The notes under the pieces: generated by a model
The model's database searches: none
What the model was told of the DNA's origin: nothing
What the model saw: the letters and a program-made list of their open reading frames with translations, nothing else
In this document: piece after piece, positions 54,522 through 64,000 of the stretch
Numbering within the stretch: position 1 is the stretch's first letter
Layout of the letters: every line of letters starts with the position of its first letter
Program-made: the position numbers and the translations under genes
DNA from: Proales similis
Taxonomy: Eukaryota > Rotifera > Eurotatoria > Ploima > Proalidae
Direction of reading: 5' to 3'
Assembly: GCA_019059635.1 (NCBI GenBank)
Contig: JAGVRJ010000001.1
Location: 1,178,001-1,242,000, forward strand
Length of the DNA: 64,000 nucleotides

Positions 54522-57500
54522 ATGGATGTGCTCTCGCTTGAGCATAGTTTCGGCGGCGAAGAGGAAGCGTCCGTTCTGCAGCTTTTTATCAGTTTTTGCA
54601 ATCATGTGACCGTTGGACAATGGCAGCTGGGCAGAGCGAGTCTCGTTCAGCTAAACAAAAGCAAACATCTGCTCCCGGTCGAGCTGGACAAGGTCATCGA
54701 TCACATTTTGGATCATCCAGACACCTATGTGTAAGCGAGTAAATTTCAGCTGTTCTGCTCTTATTTGTGACAATTGCCAATGAAGCCAGAGCAGTGGCCA
54801 GCTGCGTTCGGCATTTCATTTCGCCCTCCTTCTCTACGAACTGGGCCTAAACGAGGCAATCATAAAACAGAGAGACGAGCTGTTTGTGGACAAACTCAAG
54901 CTTCAGCATTTGATTCAGACCAGTGTGTCCGACCTGCTGAGCATGAACGTGCTGCAGGACGAGAGTCGAATGGTGCACATCGGAGATGAACTGCTAGAGT
55001 GTCTGGAACGAGTCGATTCAGATCGACTGAGCACAAGTGGATCAAGCTCATGGTCGGCAAGCACGGGCACCGTCAACAGCGACAATCAACAACAGCTCGA
55101 ACTTGCGCCCGCAGCCACCAGCTTCATCAACAAACTCTTCGTCCACGAACCAGTCAAAGCAAACACGCTGCTCAAGCTCATTCTAAAACACAACCCATCA
55201 ATGGAGCGTTCGTTTCTCAAAGTGCATCTGGCCGCTTTGCTTCACGCCAGCGGCAGACTGAGCAGTGGACATCGACGCCGCGGCTCTGATCGCAATGCAC
55301 CGGCCGAAATCGATCCTTTCGAGCTGCTGATTAAACTGCTCGAGTCGCTGCACCTGTACAAACAGACACTTGGCAGCGAAGCTGAAAGAGAGAAGCACTC
55401 TCGTCAGTGGCAATCTGAGTCGATAGTTGAAATCGAGGCCAGTTTCGAGTCGGTTTGCTCTCAGCTTTTCAGGCTCTGGTCGGACGAGCAGACCAAATTG
55501 TGCTGCAAGTTGAGCCAGATCTACTCGAGTATGCTGCACATCGAAAATGAGAGCGACGGTGGTCAGTGGTCGTCGTCGGCCACACTCTTGGTCGAGTTGT
55601 TTGCCCGCAAGCACTACAAGATTGAGAAGCTGCAGATCGAGTCGGAAGGCATGGCCGAGTTGCCGCTCTACTCGATCATCAGACGCTGCACCAACTCGCA
55701 GAAGGAAGTGTCCGCTTTGATCTGGCGACTGTTTTTCACCTACTGCTACATGGAGGACAAGATTCTCATCGAATGCATTCTGGTAAGCGAGATTGCGATT
55801 TGCTTGTGCGAACGCTCTCCATTTCATTTCAGAACGAATGTGTGGCGTTGATCGAGCGAAGTCAACTCGACTGCTTGCAGTATTTCTTCAACGTTCGCGA
55901 GCTGGCCACGTTGAAGCCAATCGTGCTGCTGATGGGAATATCGAAATGTCGCGACTTGCAGTCAGCGCGGCGTCTCATATCATCGCTGAGTCAAAACGCC
56001 GACAAAGGAACTTTGGTGGAGAAGTTCGCCGGCCTGCTCAAGTCTCATTTGGAGTTCATCGCCTGGCTGACTCAGCTGAACAGCTCGTGCAAAAAGAAAG
56101 AGGCCAAGTTCAGTGAGTTGATTCGTCAGCTGCACAAACAACCGCCCCTGAACATCCTTGGCCAGTACGCGGACATTTCCCAGCTTCAGCTAGACGAGAT
56201 CAGTCGAGTACTCAAGAACACGCTGATTGAAAAGGAGGCGTCGCGCAAGACCAAATGGGTCAGATTTGTAGACGAAGTGAACGAAAAGCTTTGTCGAATG
56301 CAGCAAGTCTGCCTGTCAATCTACCACGGCTACTACTGCATCAGTCGAACACTCGAGCTGATTATCTACTGCTGCGAGAAGCTTAACGCGCGAATATTCT
56401 GCACTCAGTCAGAGCAGATTAGACGCACTAGTCTGAGCAGTGTTCAAACCGAGTCCAAGTTAAAGCCGCTCGAACAGGAGTACGACGAGAACGTATGCAA
56501 GCCGCTCGGTGAGCTCGCTCGCATTGTCAACGAAATAAACCCGATCAGTCTGAGAGTGGAGATTATTGAGAACTTGTACTCGATGCTATTCATAACCCAT
56601 CACGATCTCAAAGATGAGACCGAAGACGGTGAGATGAGCTCGACAGCGATCGACGACGAAAAGTGCGAGCAGGACTATGAGAGTGATGAAGAGGCGACCG
56701 AACAGCATTCTCTTCTTGGCGCACAGCAGCAGCACCACGAACCGGATGTGAGCATCACGGACGAGTACGACATAGTCGAAGACCTCAACGCCGACAAAAG
56801 AGAGCCGGTCCAGCCGAAACAACCTGAGCCCAAGTTTGCCAGAAGCATAAGCCAAGTGGCTGGAAGCTACTGCTCCACCGAAAGCAATCTGAGTCGTCGG
56901 AGCCGCTTCGGCTCGGCCTGCTTTGGACCAGGCGGCCCGAAAAGCCTTCTTCGCACGGCTGGTGGCGGAGGCGCGTTTCTGGTCAACGATTTCCTCTGCC
57001 GTGATCTGTTAATGGTCTTGGCCGACCTGGTGAAATCGGCGAGCAGCGAAGCCGACTCGCCGCAGAACTCGTCTCGTTCGAGCAAGAGAAATCAGAACGA
57101 GAACTTTTCGAGCATATCCGGTCCAGGAGAGCTCTCACTCCGACTTGGCAAAATTCAACAATTGATCAACGAAGCCATCTGGCGCTATCAGATCGTCAAG
57201 CTGCCAAAGATAAGAATGGAGTTCGGCTCAATTGAACCCGTTAGAGTGGATCAGATGTCAACGAGCGAACAAGAGCAGCACACAGTCTATCAGATAATCA
57301 AACAGCGGCAAAAGTCCAACTTGGACGCGGTCAGAAGGGAGTCGAGGGCGTCCAGATACGATCCGAGCCAGGCTGGAGTGAGCAACTGGACCAGCAGCAA
57401 CAAGAGACGTTCCCTCGAGTCGCATCGAACGCTCAGCATCATTCAGCCGAGCGCCAAGCAGACGAGGTCCAACTCGATAATCATGAAGCTCTTGTCCGAC

Positions 57501-60500
57501 GTCGGCTCTTTGTCCGCATTTTGCCTGAAAAGAGCAAAAAGCGGCGAAGGCAGCCAGCTTCTAAAAATCTACTCGGACAGACTGAGCAGCTCGTTTGAGC
57601 TGGGACAGATATTGTTCAGCAAATGCATGCAGCAGACACTGAGCGAGCTGGCCGAACTAGACCGAACGAGCAGCGTTCAGAGTCGAGAAGACGCTTCGCC
57701 GAGTCAAACTGCCTCGGCCTTGCAGACCTTGAACGTTTACAAAAAGACAGAGGCCATGCTGACATTCGCCAAAGAGGACGCGCTTCTTCAGGCCATTCTC
57801 ATCTGTGACTTGATCATCTCGTCGAATTTCAGCTTCGGCCTCGCTCGCGAACTGGCCGAGCACGCAAATAAAAAGCTCACCAGTTGGCTGAAGAATGAGT
57901 CAAGCCAAAGAGAAAAGCATCAGCTTGATTTGGCCAAACGAATGCTCAAGTTCACTCAACTCGTTCAGCTGACCAATGAGCGATTCGGGCATTTGAAAAT
58001 CGACAAGCGACTCAAAGATTACCTGTTCAGTTACGACGGCCTCAACTACACTCTGAGCGACGAAGGCGGCCAGTCGATGGACGCGGCTATGCTGCGCTAT
58101 GAGCTCTTCTCCAATCGTCTGGTCGTCCAACTGAACGAGCTGATCGGCAGATTTGAGTCGAGCGAGAAGCCTGTTCAGGTCTATTTGGACATTGTTCAGC
58201 TCTTGAAGGATTCGATTGAATTTGAGAAGAGCGACGATCTGATCAGTGTGTTCTACCAGTCGGATATTCATCGAGCGAGCTCGATGAGCGGCTCAGTCGA
58301 GTCGGGCGGGCCATTTCTCAGCAGCATTGAACAGTTGATCTACAAAAGCGGCGAAAACAAGCAGCCGGTGGACGGCAACATCAACTATCTGCTCTCGTTC
58401 TACGAATACTGCAAGACCCTGTCCGATTACTTCAAGGAAAAGAGCCGAGCGCCCGAGGGCGTATTTAGCTCGCACTTCGACGTGCTCAGCTCGTCGCCGG
58501 CGTCGCTCATCTGCAAGCTGCTGTTCGAGAAAGGCATCAAGCCGCAAGAAATCGAGCCGTTCACGCATCGACTCAATCTGAATTTGACTACGATCATATT
58601 GCACAACTGCTGTCCTCGTCTCAAGCTGAACTTGGACCGGGCCCATTTTCTGGCGCAAGAGTCAAGCTCTCGCCGCGGCTCTCTGCTCGCCGAAGAGACT
58701 TGGGCGCAGAGCTGTCGAAGCGGCGTCAACATATTCGACATAAGCTCGTTTTACACGATTCTAAACGAGAGCGAGATCATGTACTGCTCGTTGAAGAAGC
58801 CCGACGAGCTGTTGCGCGACATTTTGCATCGCTTGCTCAAGTATTGCCGATCGTTTCTGGCTCACCAGCATCAAAGCAGCCAGCAGAGTGATAAAGAGCC
58901 GTTTGTGGACAGCTCGTCCAGCCGAACCGAGCAGCTGCCCTACTTCATTGACATGGCCAACGCTCAGGCCATTTACAATTGTGCCGATTTCAAGTCGATT
59001 CTAAACGAATCGCAAGAGCTGCAGCACATTAATCTGAGCCTGCTGAAGAGCGACAATCAAAAGCTGAGCTTCTTCATGAACCTCTACAACTTGCTCTGCA
59101 TTCACTCTCACTTTTACTTGGCGGCTACGACCGTCAACGAGTCGAAGAGATCGGGCCGATCGGACGGACTCAATCCGAAGCTGTTTAAAAATCGCACTGA
59201 GAAGCTGCTGTTCGAGCAGCGCATGTGCTACAAGGTCGGCCAAATGGGCTGCGTCAGTCTCTACGACCTCAAGTATCACATTCTCACTCGCAAGTGCTTG
59301 AACTTGAACTGCACCGATGCGAGTGTGACGCGAATGTCCGAATCGATCAACTGTCCGCTGTATCGCTACGCCTTTTTCAAGCTCGCCATTGACGTCGAGC
59401 CTGTCTGGACGGCGTATTTACCAAGCAGACAAGCGTGCGATTACCGGGTCCTGTTTGCTTTGACCAACTGTCTGGAGAGTGACCCGCCTGTTTGTGTGTA
59501 CAACTCGGACTCGCTTCTCGACGAGCAGCTCAACATGCAAATGCGTCTATTTTTAGACCACACTATGGAGGCCGATCTGTGCAGCGACGAGCTCTACCTT
59601 CCCAGTCTGCTCGTGGACAACAGCACGTTTTTTGTCAACGAAATCGACAACTCGCCGTCAAATGACGTCTCAAGTGATCTCTACGCACTGGTGAGATTTT
59701 TGATGGAAAATGCCAACTCCGAGCTGCAGGAAGAGCTTAAAGCGCTGCTCGAGCTGGACGCCGGCCTCGGCGAGAATATTGACCAGTACGGCCGGAAAGA
59801 GCTGCCTTTTCCGATCGAGAAAATCACCTCGTCGCGCATGTTCTCGCTCATTATCGACAAACAGACGGACAACTTCTGGTACCGAAAAGAGATCCGGCGA
59901 ATTAAAGAGAGCAAGAAGAAACTCAAATCGGAGGGAGAGAAGGGCGAGGCAGGGAGCGCACCAGCTGCCACCAAGAGCGGCACACTGCATCCAATGAACC
60001 AAAGCTGCCTCGAGTACATAAAACAGAACTCGCCGCTTGTGAGCGAGTCGCTCGCGTTCTTGGTGGACGAGAAATCGCGCGAGCAGTTCTTTGCCAGCAT
60101 CATGGACTGTGAGAAAGGTGCTGCGGCCTCTAACGCACTGCACACGTTCATTCGAATGTATGTGCCGCTGGACTTTATCAAGCACATGGACACGGATGTT
60201 AAGCTCGATCTGATCGCTCAGTTCTTGCTGACCAACAAAAACGAAGAGTCGAAAATCGGACTCATTATCGACTTGGCCAACTATTACGCAGAGAAGCAAG
60301 AGTGGCGCATGGTGGCCAACCTGCTCGACGAGTGCACCCAGGACGGCGAAGAGCTGAACGTGGGCGAGCTTCGTCAAGAGTGCTGGTTTGAAACCGAAAG
60401 TCAAATGGGCAAGATAGCCACCGCTATTGGCGAGCACAATGTTCGCTATTCGCGCAAGGACCTTTACAATCTGTTCGACCACGCGTGCATCTGCCAGGCG

Positions 60501-63500
60501 TCACAGGAGGCGAGCGAGAGCTCGTACGTTCACCTGTTGAAGATGAAAAACTTTCTCAAGCAAGTGCGCGCCATATTCGGTCTGATTCACATGTGGCCGA
60601 TCGCAGCCTGCATCGAGCTGGTCGAATTCTGCTGTTCGAAATGCAAGCTGTTCGAGAGCATTTACGAGGAGAGCTCGACGAGAGTCGACGACGAGACCGG
60701 CTCTGACTGGCAGCCGAACTTGTGCCGCCTCCTGAATGAGAAAAGGGACGAGCTCTACGCTTACAAAGAGCTGACCGTCTGTGCTCGCATTGTGCTCGAG
60801 AAGTATTTCGAGCATCAGCAGCTGAAAGACGAGTCGGGCCTCGAAGAGCTGCACGACCAAGATCTGGACCGAATGAAGCCCATCTGCCAAAAGTGCTTGA
60901 CTTGGCAGTATGCTCGTCGTCAGCTCGAGGACGCCGATACAAGCACCCACGAGCTCATCATGGACCTGTTCTTGATGAACGAGAAGTTCACCAGCGCCAA
61001 GTATTTGATTAGAAAGCACAAGCTCGGCCCGGCGCTCGAGTTCAAACTTGACTACGGTCACTTGAAGCATCGTCTCATGCATTTGAACGCAGCAAGCAGC
61101 ATGATTGTGGTCGACTTGGACGCGATACTTGAAGAGTGCGTTGCGTTCGGCCACACGGCCGACTACAAGTTTGAGATCTGCCACAAACTTCTCAACGAGC
61201 TGAAGCACTTCAACGAGCTCAACAACCAGGTGCTGATCACTCTCAGCGAGTACGTGCTCAAGAGCTTTGAGAAGGCGCTTGACCAAGGCGCTCAGATCAA
61301 AGAGGTGCGCACAGTCGAGCTCACTGCCCGCATATTTCAAATGCTCGCTCAAGACAGCTCGATCAACATGGACTCGTATAAACGGCACCATTCGAAGCCA
61401 CTGATCATTATCGAGCAGCTGCTGATGAACTCGCAAATCGAGCTCTGCTCCAAGGCAATTAAGCTCTGCAGAGAGGCGTTTCCTCAAGCTGCCGAGGTCA
61501 AGCAAGGCATCAACGACCTGCTCATCTGGTATGCTCGTAAGGCGCTCGAGTTCAGGGCGCCCGTCAAAGCAGAGGAGCGGACGGTGAAATCAGCTCGTGC
61601 CACTCCGATTGAAGTTGTCTCTGAGACGAGCTCATCTAAATTCTCGCCTGTCAAGGTGTCCAGTTTGAAGAGCTTTTTGCGGCCACCTTCGGCACCGCCG
61701 ACTGTGAACACATCGTCGTCCGGAACGAGTCCGACGTTTGTGATGCCAGCCGTGCCGCCGCCCAAAGAAGAGTGGGTGCGCGACGAGGACGTGCAAGAGT
61801 GCATGGTGTGCAACACGCGCAAGTTCACGCTGCTCAATCGGCGTCATCATTGTCGTCGATGCGGTCGAGTAGTCTGCTCGAACTGTTCTAAAAAGGTGAC
61901 GCTGATCGACAACATGCCGAAGAGAACTTGCGACGACTGCTTCGCTCAACTCGGCAAGCGGCCTCACCAAGCGAAAAGCGAGCCAGTCCTTGACTCGGCG
62001 CAGTCTGCAGGCTCGCCCAAGGACTCGGATGAGGGCATTCTGGCCGATGCGGTGCGAAGCAAAAGAGGCAGCATACCGAATGTGGTCGCCCTCTGCTGGC
62101 AGCTGTATGGAACTGAATGCAGCGAAGCAAGTGCCAAGCGCGACGCCGAAATAAGGGCCTCGTTCAGGTATCAGCAGGCGCCGAGCACTTCGCTCTGTCT
62201 GTCGATTCTTGACCATCACGACGATCCGTTCGAGTGCGGCAAGCAGCTGCTGAGCATGTGCGACGAGCTGAGCAACTACCTTCCTTCGGCAGGCTATCAG
62301 GTCGAAGACATCACCCTGATCATCAACATGATGAAGTACTTGCTTCACAACGCCAAGGTCAAGCTGCTGCAGCGCTCAAAGGCGGCCATCATATCCCAGT
62401 GTGACACTTATCTCGGCCTCATCGACATTCTCGAGCAGTTCTTGTACGTTTCGAAAATGCCGTCGCTCAACGAACTGCAGAACATGGACTCGCTCAGGAA
62501 GATTCGAAGTCGACTGCTTGAAGAAGGACGCCACGAGCTGGCCATGAATCTGAGCACCAAGTGCGGCCTCGACACTCAAACCGTTTGGGCTTCGTGGGGC
62601 TTCAGTGAGCTGCGGCGGTTCAACTATGCCGAAGCGAGAGTCAAATTCGAGCGCTGTCTCAAGCCTTTGCCAAACAAAAATCAGCCGATGGCAGCACAAC
62701 ACTCGAAAATTCTGTCCGACATCTTGGCGCATCTGGAGAACGCGCCGCCTCTTCAAATCAACGGAGTAAGAACCTTCTCTTCTTAAAGGAGACTCGTGTT
62801 TCTGTCACGTGACTTTAAAAGCCCCAGGCACTCATATCGTCCATCCGTCGTGTAGAAAACCTCATCACCGAGCCGAAGCTGGTGAGCATGCGTCTATGTC
62901 TCTACTCGTTCTGTTTTAATTGCTGCGGCTTCTAGTGTCCGGTGGGCTCGACAAACTTGGACGAGATTCAGTTCAAAGAGTCGCTCTATTACATCGACAC
63001 ATATGGAAACCACAGCTCAATGATGGCGTTCTATTTGAAGAATTCATTTCTGCAGAACGCTGTTCAGTACCTCATTGAAAAGGTACCAGTTGCTCTCACT
63101 GTCCGTCTCATTGACGTTCTCAAACTTGCCGAACGAAGAAATGCTCGGCGGACGCATTTGTCGAAGCTCTGCTGGTTCCCACGCTGAGGAGCGGCGAGTT
63201 TTTCTCGCTTGTGGACAAAATGCTCGGCCTTGAGCAGACGAACGCCGGCGTGAAACTGAGCCAGTACTACTCGACGATTGGCAAGCATCTGGAAAAGCTC
63301 GGCTTCATCCATACGCTGTACGAGTTCCAAGTGATGATGAAGGTAAACGCCACTGTTTCAACTCGAATTCTCCTGCAAATATAAACAAATTGGAAAAGGA
63401 CTACGTCAGAGCGAGCATGAGTTGCCTGTGTTTGTTTGGCCGCAATTCGGCCACGTTCGCCGAGCAGCACTCGAACCTGGCTTATTTGCAAAAGGCCCGC

Positions 63501-64000
63501 GAGCATCTGGAAAAGTACTTGGAAATGTGCACAAGCCGATCAGAATCAGATCCCAGAGAGCAGATTAATTGGCGCACGAGCGCGCTCAAGTCCGAGGCCG
63601 CCGCAAGCATTCGCAAGCAGATCAGCACTCAGGAGGTGGACAACTACCTGAGCGCCATCTCGCTCCAAATTGAAGTGGCCAGATTCCTGCACGAGTGCAG
63701 CCGCAGCAACGCCCAGCTACTCAACAACATGAAGACGAGCACTCTGTTCGGCTCGAACGAGTCCAAAAGCGGCCTCTGCCTGGTCATATTGCTAAGCGGC
63801 CGATCAGTTCAGGAAGGCTTTGGCATTGTGGTGCGCATCATTCAATGCTTCAACTTGAACGCGACGCTCGTCTACACGCAAATAGCGCGCGAGCTGGCCA
63901 AGCAGTTGAATTTCAAAGAAATCCACAATTTACTCAACTGCATAAACGAGTCGGGCTACAAGGAAGAGGACGAGGCGGCCTACGACGAATGCATCTCGAC
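54522..64000 (+). CDS. ZFYVE26: Spastizin (ZFYVE26), truncated by window edge
   Basis: PI3P-binding partner of spatacsin and the AP-5 complex, needed for lysosome reformation and cytokinesis. Exons: 54522-54730, 54786-55782, 55833-62765, 62828-62881, 62936-63082, 63139-63342, 63399-64000 (open at the edge); more than 3040 residues are already visible, longer than human (2539). Most of the protein is alpha-helical, without simple repeats. The FYVE finger is near residues 2385-2440: ECMVCNTRKFTLLNRRHHC, CRRCGRVVCSNCSKKV and RTCDDCF include the RRHHCR PI3P site and eight Cys/His ligands. After it come KSLGLDTQ-like helical repeats (AMNLSTKCGLDTQTVWASWG) and a conserved tail (FKESLYYIDTYGNHSSMMAF), as in ZFYVE26. 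Identity rests on domain order, size and this tail. Confidence 0.9.

Noticed and set aside
60501-61505. 334-codon minus-strand open frame inside spastizin
   Set aside because: Antisense to the conserved plus-strand exon; no homology features.
1-64000. Transposable elements, CRISPR arrays or viral insertions
   Set aside because: I saw no reverse transcriptase, transposase or integrase motifs, no terminal inverted or long direct repeats and no spaced repeats; only microsatellites and in-gene tandem repeats.

Overview
The window is nuclear DNA from an animal. It has spliced genes with GT-AG introns mostly 45-70 bases long, animal-specific families, and metazoan TATA and AATAAA signals. There is no prokaryotic gene organisation, CRISPR array or rRNA. 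Recognised families include RdgB/PITPNM, chimaerin, PHF10/SAYP, LAMTOR4, FBXO4, spastizin (ZFYVE26), ZnT6 and Kintoun (DNAAF2). Kintoun means the animal keeps motile axonemes in at least one cell type (cilia or sperm). The lineage cannot be fixed from this sequence. A small invertebrate with compact introns fits best.

Layout: 1-1180 (-) 5' part of an RdgB/PITPNM lipid-transfer gene, cut by the window edge. 3587-8070 (-) a head-to-tail trio eIF3H, ALG11, YRDC. 8480-11583 (+) PHF10-like PHD protein, then a small protein whose N-terminus resembles TPX2. 12145-13284 (-) a repeat and proline-rich protein behind a TATA box. 15213-18410 (-) an intronless three-RRM protein. 19855-22376 (+) chimaerin and TMEM14. 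22494-26382 (-) an 867-residue coiled-coil protein in 13 exons. 27489-28316 (-) an unrecognised Cys-containing gene, 5' end unresolved. 29353-30558 (+) FBXO4. 30796-32994 (-) an intronless Ser-rich orphan. 32995-38301 a gene-poor, microsatellite-rich stretch. 38302-39251 (-) an unrecognised 276-residue protein. 40365-41550 (+) a small basic ORF followed by a secreted helical protein. 41789-42461 (-) a four-helix membrane protein. 43748-48696 (+) prohibitin-2, LAMTOR4, POLR3H, COQ6. 48942-51509 (-) Kintoun. 52526-53988 (+) ZnT6. 54522-64000 (+) spastizin, cut by the right edge.

Exon models were built by hand from homology, splice consensus and reading-frame closure. Where a total CDS length is quoted, the exons sum to a multiple of three. 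Coordinates given for spliced genes are the genomic span from start to stop codon, with exons listed in the text.

The most interesting large-scale signal is the arrangement of housekeeping genes. Two head-to-tail clusters (eIF3H-ALG11-YRDC and PHB2-LAMTOR4-POLR3H-COQ6) have AATAAA signals followed about 100-220 bases later by acceptor-like AG sites just before the next ATG. This is what polycistronic transcription with spliced-leader trans-splicing would look like, but no spliced-leader gene is present here to prove it. Several well-formed genes have no family I can name, and these are described without a function.
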